A stretch of DNA of 6,745 nt from Pirellulales bacterium (GTDB lineage Bacteria; Planctomycetota; Planctomycetia; Pirellulales; Thermoguttaceae), in the NCBI GenBank assembly GCA_030617125.1, contig JAUWWA010000095.1, positions 1 to 6,745 of the forward strand, in the 5' to 3' direction. A model generated the notes under the pieces. That model was not told where the DNA came from, ran no database searches, and worked only from the letters and a program-made list of their open reading frames with translations. Positions 1 to 6,137 of this stretch are shown here, in pieces (the stretch's first letter is position 1; every line of letters begins with the position of its first letter). Both the position numbers and the translations under genes were made by a program.

Positions 1-480
1 GTTACCGGCAAGGTGCACACCCGGGCAGACGTGAACGCCGTCTTCCAAGACACACTCGTGATCAACGCTGGCGGACGTGTTGACAATGACGTTTTCTCCG
101 ATGCGGCAGGCAGGGTTGATCACGGCGCCGGCCATCACGACGGTTCCCGCCCCGAGCGTCACGTCGGCGGCGACGGTCGCCCGAGGATGCACGGCCCCAG
201 CCAGCCGAAAACCGTGTTGCCGGGCGATCTCGGCCAAGCACAGACGCAGCCGGCAATCGCCCACGGCGATCAGCATATGCTCAACGCCGCGACCCTTCAG
301 TTCCGGCAACTGTTCGCGCCCGCCAAGGACCGCCGCGCCGCAGAAGGTCCTGCCCCGGCGATCGGGCCGCCGATCGTCGATGAACCCGGCGATTGCATAC
401 TCGCCGACCAACCGGACGATATCGGCAACGACCATCGCGTGGCCCGAGGTTCCCCAGATGGCGACTGCGTGCTTGCTCAT
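1..480 (-). CDS. PglD/NeuD-family sugar acyltransferase (3' end beyond left edge)
   Basis: I translated this frame by hand; the 160 visible residues are open to the left edge, so the C-terminus is missing. An N-terminal nucleotide-binding segment (WGTSGHA near residues 9-15, GFIDD at 32-36) is followed, from HPRATV at 98-103, by hexapeptide repeats of a left-handed beta-helix (VTLGAG, CRIGEN, CVLEDG). His141 in SVDHEC sits where this family has its catalytic histidine (His125 of Campylobacter jejuni PglD). Characterised members acetylate the C4 amine of UDP-4-amino-4,6-dideoxy-GlcNAc (PglD), a perosamine (PerB) or sialic acid (NeuD), using acetyl-CoA in the cytoplasm. The PglC-like gene immediately upstream favours a PglD-like role, but substrate is inference. 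The ATG overlaps the upstream TGA (ATGA, 477-480), and a GGAG lies about 10 nt before it. Family members are near 200-220 residues, so roughly 40-60 are probably missing. Confidence 0.9.
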   Translation of the reverse strand, partial: MSKHAVAIWGTSGHAMVVADIVRLVGEYAIAGFIDDRRPDRRGRTFCGAAVLGGREQLPELKGRGVEHMLIAVGDCRLRLCLAEIARQHGFRLAGAVHPRATVAADVTLGAGTVVMAGAVINPACRIGENVIVNTSASVDHECVLEDGVHVCPGVHLAGN

Positions 481-1160
481 TTGCTTCGCGCTCCGATCCT
501 CTCGGGCTGCTGGTCGGCACGGACGAAGTGCGGGCCGCCGGGCGAACCCATGAACTCGGGCATGGTGGCGCCGCCGGCGTGGTTGATCCCCTGACACCGA
601 ACGACCTTCAGGCACGTTCGCAGCAGGATGTGAACGTCGAGCCACGTGCTCCGGTGGTCGGCGTACCAGGTGTCCAGCGCCAGCTTCTCTTCCCAGGAGA
701 TGGCGTTGCGGCCGTTGATCTGCGACCAGCCGGTGATACCCGGCTTGACGTTCAGCCGGCGTGCCTGCTCGGGCGTGTACCGGTCGAGATATTGCATCAA
801 GAGCGGCCGCGGCCCGACGAGACTCATCTCGCCGGCAAGCACATTGGTCAGTTGCGGAAGCTCGTCGAGGCTGGTGCGGCGCAGCCAGCGGCCCAGACCG
901 GTGAGACGTTGGGCGTCGGGCAGGGGTTTGCCGTCGGCGCCGAACGCCTCGCGCATGGTTCGGAACTTGTAGAGCCTAAACGGCCGGCCCCGGCGCCCGG
1001 CGCGACGTTGTCGAAACAGCACCGGGCGACCCATGCGCGCGCAAATCACCCCGGCGAGCACGAGCATCACCGGCGTGGCGAGCACGAGCATCACCACGGC
1101 GGCAACCAGATCGATGGCACGTTTGATAAACACTCGGAGTTCCCCGAATTGATGGTTCAC
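477..1160 (-). CDS. PglC-like monotopic phosphoglycosyl transferase (bacterial sugar transferase)
   Basis: This 227-residue protein should transfer a sugar-1-phosphate from a UDP-sugar to undecaprenyl phosphate at the inner membrane, the first committed step of glycan assembly. It has the small PglC-like architecture: KRAIDL at 13-18, a hydrophobic re-entrant helix at about 18-40 with a helix-breaking Thr29-Pro30 (Ser-Pro in C. jejuni PglC), LYKFRTM at 63-69, the catalytic Asp99-Glu100 dyad in SLDELPQL, LVGPRP at 114-119, and KPGITGWSQINGRNAISW at 139-156, which closely resembles PglC. It lacks the N-terminal membrane domain of WbaP/WcaJ types. A tail of about 20 residues follows TMPEFMG. The chosen start is GTG at 1160, one base after the preceding TAA, but no Shine-Dalgarno is visible there. 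A GTG at 1133 (residue 10) has a GGGGA about 7 nt upstream and is a real alternative. The stop overlaps the acyltransferase start. Confidence 0.93.
   Translation of the reverse strand: MNHQFGELRVFIKRAIDLVAAVVMLVLATPVMLVLAGVICARMGRPVLFRQRRAGRRGRPFRLYKFRTMREAFGADGKPLPDAQRLTGLGRWLRRTSLDELPQLTNVLAGEMSLVGPRPLLMQYLDRYTPEQARRLNVKPGITGWSQINGRNAISWEEKLALDTWYADHRSTWLDVHILLRTCLKVVRCQGINHAGGATMPEFMGSPGGPHFVRADQQPERIGARSK
1053..1095 (-). repeat. Perfect 19-bp in-phase direct repeat in the phosphoglycosyl transferase membrane helix
   Basis: Bases 1053-1071 and 1077-1095 are identical (19 bp, 24-bp period). In the minus-strand reading frame they encode two copies of VMLVLA (residues 23-28 and 31-36) on either side of Thr-Pro. 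The period is eight codons, so the frame is kept. By recalled alignment with C. jejuni PglC, the distance from KR to the Pro is unchanged, so this is not a net insertion. It may be a codon-level coincidence in a hydrophobic helix or a local conversion. Confidence 0.75.
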
Positions 1161-1161
1161 A

Positions 1162-2400
1162 TTATGCGGCTAATCGCTTTTCTTGCTCCGTTTTCTGACC
1201 GACCACACTCAGCAGGACCGACTCGAACTGTTCGAAGAGCTTGTCGCGGTCGAAGCGTTCCTTGCCGACGTTTCTTGCCGCGGTGCTGGCTCGGGCGAGC
1301 CATTGCCGATCGCGCAGGGCCGCCGCAAGTCGCTCGGCCGCCGCCTCGACGTCGTACGGGTCGAAGACCAGTCCGCAACCGCTCTCGTCGATCATTTCGG
1401 CCAGCCAGCCGCGATGGTTGATGGCGATCGCCCGGCCCGCGGCCAAGGCGTCGAACACCTTGTTGGCCGAATTGGCCCAGAGCGGTTCCCGATCGATCAC
1501 GGTCGAGGTGGCGACGTCGGCCGCGGCCAGCACGGCGGGCATCTCGGCCTTGGGCGCCGGCGGCAGCATGAAGAAGTTCCGATGCAGCACGCCGGCCGCT
1601 TCGGCCGCTTGCCGCACCTTGTTCTCTTCGCGCCCGGCGCCGATCACCAGGAAGCGGATTTCGGCATCCCGCCGGGCAACCGCGGCCGCCAGCCGGGCGA
1701 GGTAATCGACGCCGTTGACCATTCCCAACGTGCCGGTATAAACGACCAGCGGCCGGCCGCCGAGCCAATCATGGCGATGGCGGAACTCGCGTCCCGACTG
1801 CTCGGGCACGTCGAACAACTCGAAATCGCAACTGTTGGGGACGACGGTCACTCGCTCGGCGGGATATCCGGCGGCGGCGACTCCGGCCTTCATGTCGAGC
1901 GAAAGCGCGATAACGTGGGCCGCGTTGCGGTAGGCGAACCGTTCCAAGCGGCGAGCCAATGCAATAGTTATCGGACTACGCAACGCGCCCATTGCAATCG
2001 GCACTTCCGGCCACAGGTCGCACACTTCGAACACCATGGGCGCCGACAATTTTCGGGCTGCGTAGACGGCTGGCAGGGCAATCGTAAGTGGTGTGCTGCT
2101 GGCGAAAATCACGTCGCCGCCAAGTACGGTCGCCTTCCGGGCAGCCAGCCAAGAAAATCGCAAAAACGACCATATTCGCCGCCGGTAGCTCATGTAGTTC
2201 GAGTATGGCACCGAACACCAATGCACCTGGATGCCGGCTTCTTCCGTGCGAACCCAGCCGCGGCGGTTGTGCTGTCCGCGAGAGGTAACCATGTGGACCT
2301 CATGCCCCTGCTTGACCAGTCGCCGAGCCATTTCATACGAATGGGTGCTACCGGCCATCTCCGGCGTGTTGAAGTACTGGTGTAAGTAAATGATTCTCAT
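1162..2400 (-). CDS. GT4-family glycosyltransferase, WbuB-like
   Basis: This is a full-length 412-residue cytoplasmic GT-B enzyme. The N-terminal acceptor domain opens with MRIIYLHQYFNTPEMAGSTH and carries FEVCDLWPE at 124-132, a signature I associate with the WbuB-type (L-fucosamine transferase-like) subgroup. The C-terminal donor domain has VVPNSCDFELF at 187-197, YTGTLGMVNGVDYL at 221-234, LVIGAG at 251-256, and ANSANKVFDALAAG at 309-322, where the subgroup has its K-x-F-(E/D) nucleotide-sugar site. The usual EX7E motif is not intact: Glu305 is present but the downstream acidic residue is Asp317. The ATG overlaps the upstream stop (ATGA, 2397-2400), and AGGAAG lies 8 nt upstream at 2409-2414. 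The gene ends one base before the phosphoglycosyl transferase start. It probably adds one sugar of the repeat unit; donor and linkage cannot be read from sequence. Confidence 0.92.
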   Translation of the reverse strand: MRIIYLHQYFNTPEMAGSTHSYEMARRLVKQGHEVHMVTSRGQHNRRGWVRTEEAGIQVHWCSVPYSNYMSYRRRIWSFLRFSWLAARKATVLGGDVIFASSTPLTIALPAVYAARKLSAPMVFEVCDLWPEVPIAMGALRSPITIALARRLERFAYRNAAHVIALSLDMKAGVAAAGYPAERVTVVPNSCDFELFDVPEQSGREFRHRHDWLGGRPLVVYTGTLGMVNGVDYLARLAAAVARRDAEIRFLVIGAGREENKVRQAAEAAGVLHRNFFMLPPAPKAEMPAVLAAADVATSTVIDREPLWANSANKVFDALAAGRAIAINHRGWLAEMIDESGCGLVFDPYDVEAAAERLAAALRDRQWLARASTAARNVGKERFDRDKLFEQFESVLLSVVGQKTEQEKRLAA

Positions 2401-3500
2401 GCGGCGAACTTCCTGTACTGGTGAATGCATTGTTCGGCTACTACCGGCCAATTGAACCGCTGCTGGGCAAGTCGGCGTGCAGCGGCGCCGGCCGCCTGCA
2501 ATGCTTCGCTGTTCATGGCCATGATTGCTTGCAGCCGTTCGGCAATGGCGGCGGCCGACGGCTCGACCCGCCAGCCCGCACCGGCGGCCACGACTTCGTC
2601 GGCCATGTTCGTGTTCGGGGTCAACAGGCAGGGTACGCCGTACGCCAACGCTTCCAACACGGCGTTTGGATGACCCTCCGAACGCGACGTGTGCACGAAC
2701 ACGTCGGTCCGCTTGAGCAGCTCGGCCTTTGCATGGCCGACGGCGGGACCGTGCACTTCGACGATATCTTTCAAACGCAGGCGACTGATCTGCCGGGCCA
2801 GTACGGCGGCGCTGCCGAACCAGTCCGGTCCGTGCAGGTCCAGCCGGGCGCCGGTGCGCCGCAACCCACCGGCGACCTTGGTGCAAGCGTCCAACAACAT
2901 GTCCAGCCCCTTGTGATCGAGGTGGAGCCGGCCGAGAAACAGCAGCCGCAGCTCGGCGGACCGTCCCGGCGAGGCCAGCGCAGACGCCTCGGGCACGTCG
3001 ACGCCGTTGCCCACCACGAATCGGGGAAGCTTCCACGCCGCCGACGCCCTCGCTTCCCCTTCGGTGAGGTAGTGCAAGGCGGCGGCGTTGGAGATGATCC
3101 AGTTGAAGAACAGCAGGTTGCCGGCCCGCTTCTTCCAACGCTTGCTTGCCTGGCTGCGCCGAGTCATGCCGCCCCGCGGACACACGACGTAGGGAATGCC
3201 GGCCTTCTGCAACAGGCCGACGATCCTCGCGTGGGCGGGAATGTATGTGCTGTGAAACACGACCACGTCCGGCCGATCGAACGGCGCCGACAGACTGAGC
3301 CGGCCGAGGCGATCGACCATGATCTTCCGATCGAAGACGGGGAACTTCAAGTCGGGCGGTTCGGCCGTGTTGGGCGCGGTGACCAGCATTGCCGCATGGA
3401 CGTCGCGCAGCCGGTTCTGCGCCGCGACGAGCGAAGGAACGCTCACTTGTAGCCCGCCGATCTTTCCCCAAGAAACAGGAGCCGCATGGAGTACAATCAT
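2397..3500 (-). CDS. GT4-family glycosyltransferase (group 1)
   Basis: This is a complete 367-residue retaining GT-B glycosyltransferase. The acceptor half contains SWGKIGGLQVSVPSLV at 10-25 (glycine-rich loop), HSTYIPAH at 83-90 and CPRGGM at 107-112, as in GT4 enzymes that elongate lipid-linked oligosaccharides. The donor half has GNGVDVP at 164-170, LFLGRLHLDHKGLDMLL at 187-203 with Arg191 and Lys197 placed to bind the nucleotide-sugar phosphates, and an intact EX7E motif (Glu275 and Glu283). The start is the ATG at 3500, which overlaps the polymerase TGA in ATGA and is preceded by AAGGGAG (3507-3513) 6 nt away. The same frame stays open upstream to about 4751, but that stretch is antisense-type shadow in another frame of the polymerase gene. 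The next gene again starts by ATGA overlap. It probably adds one residue of the repeat; sugar specificity is not predictable. Confidence 0.93.
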   Translation of the reverse strand: MIVLHAAPVSWGKIGGLQVSVPSLVAAQNRLRDVHAAMLVTAPNTAEPPDLKFPVFDRKIMVDRLGRLSLSAPFDRPDVVVFHSTYIPAHARIVGLLQKAGIPYVVCPRGGMTRRSQASKRWKKRAGNLLFFNWIISNAAALHYLTEGEARASAAWKLPRFVVGNGVDVPEASALASPGRSAELRLLFLGRLHLDHKGLDMLLDACTKVAGGLRRTGARLDLHGPDWFGSAAVLARQISRLRLKDIVEVHGPAVGHAKAELLKRTDVFVHTSRSEGHPNAVLEALAYGVPCLLTPNTNMADEVVAAGAGWRVEPSAAAIAERLQAIMAMNSEALQAAGAAARRLAQQRFNWPVVAEQCIHQYRKFAA

Positions 3501-4864
3501 CGTTCGCTCCCTTCCTGAATGAGCGGAGCAAGTGTACGATCTTGCGCCCGCAGGGCCATGTGGGGCCGGCGGATCGCCGGGGCGGCGTGCGCCGCGGGTT
3601 TGGGTGGGGAAACTGCGGTCGCCGGCTCCGACAGCATTGCCAGCAGCAACGGTCCGGCCACCACGAAATAGGCCTGGAATACCGTCACGTACGTCATCGA
3701 CGCCAGGCCGAAGCACACCAGCACGGCCATCCGGTAGGACGAGGCGTCGCGGCGGTCGAGTCGCCTGGCTTGGTGACAGGCGCTGTACAGCAGGCATACG
3801 CCGGCAATCATGCCAACGAGCCCGAAACTCAACCCCCATTCGACAAACGCATTGTGGCAGTCGGTCGACAGCGGTGTGACGCCGTCGGGCAGGAAGTATC
3901 CCATGTAGGCCCCCAAGGTTTCGGGCGCCAACCCCGTACCCAATCCCACGAGGAAATGTCGGGGGCTTGAGAGCCAGATCTTCGCGGCGGCCGTCCAGAT
4001 CGGAACGCGGCCGGAAGCCGACAGCACGTTGGCAGGGTCTTCCAGACGCGCGCGTAAGGTATCCCAGGGCTGAAACCCGGTCGCCATCACGAGGAAGATT
4101 CCGGCGAAAGTCAGGATGGCGCCGATGGCCACCATGTCGGTGAGGCGACCGAATCGTTGCGATCGCGTACCGCCCCAGAGCAACACGCCCGTACCGCCGA
4201 GCCATGCCGCACAGGCGCCTCGCGACGCCGTCAGCGCGCATCCGAGCGAGAGCAAGAGGGTCCAGGCCAGGCCGAATCGGGTCGTCAGGCTGCTCGATGC
4301 GTGTTTCCGTTCTCTCTTGGCGCCCTCGTTCAGAAAGAACATCAGCGCCAGCACGGCTGCCAGCGCCAAGTGGTGGCCGAGCAGGTTGGGATTCGCCAGC
4401 CGCAACGTGCCTTCCACGTTCCACAGGGTGCCCAAACGGGAAACCGCGCGGAGAATCCCGGTCGCCGTGAACATGTAGTCGTACCAAATGGCCAGCCCCA
4501 TCGCCAATACGGTGCCGAGCACGTACATCCGGGCACAAAGCCACCAGCAGCGTTGCTCGACGATCAACGCGGCGATCGGCAAGACGATGCTCAGGTAACC
4601 GACGTTCAGGTGGCCTCGGTGGTTCGTCCGGCCGGTGCCGTACAACAGGCCCGCCCACGCGATCGCGACGCACACGACAACGGGCCAAGATCGGGCGAAC
4701 GAGCGAACGGTCCAATAGCTGGTGCAGCCGAACAACACCGCGGGCAAGCACATGGCCAGCACATACGTCTGCGATGCTTCCACGCCAAAGGCATCCGCGA
4801 CCCTCGGCACGACGCAGCTCGCGCCGAGCGCGAAGAACGCCAACCTCAGCGAAAACCTACGCAT
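3497..4864 (-). CDS. O-antigen polymerase/ligase family membrane protein (Wzy/WaaL-like)
   Basis: This 455-residue polytopic inner-membrane protein has about ten to twelve hydrophobic segments spread over residues 5-412. Wzy_C/WaaL-type signatures are visible: NPNLLGHHLAL at 158-168, TASRGACAAWLGG at 212-224 with the Ser-Arg-Gly motif, then a long loop with ASGRVPIWTAAAKIW at 283-297, VGLGTG at 306-311 and DCHNAFVEWG at 335-344 (His337-Asn338). Members polymerise undecaprenyl-linked repeat units (Wzy) or ligate glycans to an acceptor (WaaL, PglL); sequence alone does not separate these. The setting among repeat-unit transferases favours Wzy. A Pro/Ala/Arg-rich hydrophilic tail occupies about 415-455. 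The start is ATG 4864, not the in-frame ATG at 5017. AGGAGG at 4873-4878 lies 8 nt upstream, and the extra 51 residues would be Arg/Ser/Pro-rich antifeature sequence inside the preceding gene. It overlaps the upstream gene by 8 bp. Confidence 0.9.
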   Translation of the reverse strand: MRRFSLRLAFFALGASCVVPRVADAFGVEASQTYVLAMCLPAVLFGCTSYWTVRSFARSWPVVVCVAIAWAGLLYGTGRTNHRGHLNVGYLSIVLPIAALIVEQRCWWLCARMYVLGTVLAMGLAIWYDYMFTATGILRAVSRLGTLWNVEGTLRLANPNLLGHHLALAAVLALMFFLNEGAKRERKHASSSLTTRFGLAWTLLLSLGCALTASRGACAAWLGGTGVLLWGGTRSQRFGRLTDMVAIGAILTFAGIFLVMATGFQPWDTLRARLEDPANVLSASGRVPIWTAAAKIWLSSPRHFLVGLGTGLAPETLGAYMGYFLPDGVTPLSTDCHNAFVEWGLSFGLVGMIAGVCLLYSACHQARRLDRRDASSYRMAVLVCFGLASMTYVTVFQAYFVVAGPLLLAMLSEPATAVSPPKPAAHAAPAIRRPHMALRAQDRTLAPLIQEGSER

Positions 4865-6050
4865 CGGCGGCACCTCCTCTCCAAATTCGGCAGAGCGACT
4901 CCATGCACTTCTCGACGGTGAACTCGCTGAGGATGAACGCTTCGAGCGCGGCCCGGCGCTGCTCGGCCGACGGCGCCTCGGCGGCCATGGCCACGGCCAG
5001 CTCGCCCCACTTCGCATCCGATTCGCTCAGCGGCAGGCAGCGCACGCCGCCGAGCCGCCCGGCAATCTCGCGAATGCTGGGCACATCGCTGCCAAGCACC
5101 GGTGTGCCGCACGCACACGACTCGAGCACCACGTCGCCGAGTCCCTCGATGATCGAGGGAAAGATCAACACGTCGGCCGCCTTGATCAACCGCGGTACGT
5201 CGGTGCGTTCTCCGCTGAAGACCACGCGATCGCCCAAAGCCAACTCGTCAATCCGCCGCCGCACGCTACGTTCGAGGGCCTTTTCGTTTCGGCTGACGGC
5301 GGTTCGGCTGACGATGAGCAATCGTGCCGCCGGTTCGCGCCGGCAGACCTCGCGGAAGATCGAAACCAGCCGCAGATGGTTCTTTTGCTGCGTCATTCGG
5401 CCGACGTGGATACACAGCGGGCCGTCCTCCGCCAAACCGAATTCCCGGCGCACGCCGGCAACGTCGCGCGCGGCGGCCAGCGGCGCGGACTCCAAACCGT
5501 CGTAGACCACTCGGCAACGAGGATCCGATCGCCACCGCGGCCCCCACGCACTATCCAACGCTGCCCGGCTGACGCCCAAGATGTCCGTCGCGTACCGATC
5601 CATCCAGCGTCGCATCACGCGATCACCGGCGAAACGCTCGACCACGGGCGACAAGAGCGACCGGGCCAGCCGCCGCATCGGCGTGCCACAACGTTGGGCT
5701 CGTGCATTGCGAAAGTGCGCCACGCGAACCGGCACCCCACAACGCGCCGCCAATCGAAGCAGGTAGCCGCTGTGGTAGTGAAGGTGCGAGTGGACCACGT
5801 CGTACCGACCACGCCGCAACAGGTGCTCGAACCGCCGAGCGAAGTCGCGCCGGCCGGCACGCAGAGGGTGCACTTCGCCGTCAAGGTCGCGGATTTCAGC
5901 GTCGAGTTCACCATTCAGGCCGGAAAGCGCGCAGAAATCGAACCGGTACCGCCGCCGATCGATGTTGCGCAGCAACTCGACGGTGCGCATCTCGGCGCCG
6001 CCGCGTCCCATTCGTCCATGAATATGTAGTATTGCGATCGGCTTGGACAT
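4857..6050 (-). CDS. GT4-family glycosyltransferase (EpsF-like)
   Basis: This is a complete 397-residue GT-B glycosyltransferase. The N-terminal domain shows ILHIHGRMGRGGAE at 7-20 (the GGAE loop typical of EpsF-like GT4 enzymes), RYRFDFCAL at 34-42, and YDVVHSHLHYHSG at 83-95. The donor domain has HVGRMTQQKNHLRL at 215-228, with Arg218 and Lys223 as the phosphate-binding pair, FSGERTDVPRL at 278-288, DVLIFPS at 293-299, and an intact EX7E motif (Glu302, Glu310). The ATG at 6050 is the best start: MSKPIAILHI leads straight into the first beta strand. Its ribosome site is mediocre, with AAGGAAGG (6063-6070) 12 nt upstream and a too-close AAGAAG. It is followed by the polymerase with an 8-bp overlap and preceded by a paralogous GT4 gene after an 87-bp spacer. 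It probably adds one sugar of the repeat unit; donor is unknown. Confidence 0.93.
   Translation of the reverse strand: MSKPIAILHIHGRMGRGGAEMRTVELLRNIDRRRYRFDFCALSGLNGELDAEIRDLDGEVHPLRAGRRDFARRFEHLLRRGRYDVVHSHLHYHSGYLLRLAARCGVPVRVAHFRNARAQRCGTPMRRLARSLLSPVVERFAGDRVMRRWMDRYATDILGVSRAALDSAWGPRWRSDPRCRVVYDGLESAPLAAARDVAGVRREFGLAEDGPLCIHVGRMTQQKNHLRLVSIFREVCRREPAARLLIVSRTAVSRNEKALERSVRRRIDELALGDRVVFSGERTDVPRLIKAADVLIFPSIIEGLGDVVLESCACGTPVLGSDVPSIREIAGRLGGVRCLPLSESDAKWGELAVAMAAEAPSAEQRRAALEAFILSEFTVEKCMESLCRIWRGGAADA
4871..4878 (-). promoter_or_regulatory. Strong Shine-Dalgarno deciding the polymerase start
   Basis: The minus strand reads AGGAGGTG here, a near-perfect anti-16S match. The AGGAGG core is 8 nt from the ATG at 4864. 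The site lies inside the last codons of the upstream glycosyltransferase and fixes the polymerase start at 4864 rather than 5017. It is the strongest ribosome-binding site in the window. Confidence 0.85.
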
Positions 6051-6137
6051 TGCTTCTTATCGCCTTCCTTGGCAGCTATGGTCTTCCTTGAGCAAACATT
6101 CGCCCAACCTGTCACGAGCCGCTTGTAATGATTGCAT
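6051..6137 (-). other. Intergenic spacer between the two paralogous glycosyltransferases
   Basis: This is the only true gap in the window. By hand count it is about 49% GC (43 of 87), clearly below the surrounding genes. I see no credible rho-independent terminator (no GC-rich stem followed by a T-run on the minus strand) and no convincing sigma70 -35/-10 pair. It holds the AAGGAAGG ribosome-site candidate for the downstream gene at 6063-6070. An internal promoter cannot be excluded. Confidence 0.6.

Noticed and set aside
393..1421. Long plus-strand open frame (342 codons), with others such as 13-594, 1183-2385 and 2421-3452
   Set aside because: These are antisense to genes with clear catalytic motifs. 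Their translations are rich in Arg, Gly, Pro and His with no recognisable domain, as expected for shadow frames in GC-rich coding DNA.
1162..3531. 789-codon minus-strand frame suggesting a larger fusion protein ending in the WbuB-like enzyme
   Set aside because: The part upstream of 2400 is Arg/Gly-rich out-of-frame sequence inside the neighbouring GT4 gene. A proper ATG with AGGAAG at good spacing exists at 2400, and the family length is about 400 residues.
2397..4751. 784-codon minus-strand frame suggesting a fusion of polymerase region and GT4
   Set aside because: Only the last 367 codons look like protein. The upstream portion is an alternative frame of the polymerase gene, and the ATG at 3500 has a good ribosome site.
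4722..6029. Plus-strand open frame of 435 codons
   Set aside because: It lies opposite the EpsF-like glycosyltransferase, whose GGAE loop and EX7E motif are intact. The plus-strand translation has low-complexity charged composition and no motif.
6051..6137. Possible promoter (TTGGGC or TTGCTC with CATAGCT or GATAAG on the minus strand)
   Set aside because: Spacings are wrong or the -10 match is poor, and no candidate pair is better than chance.
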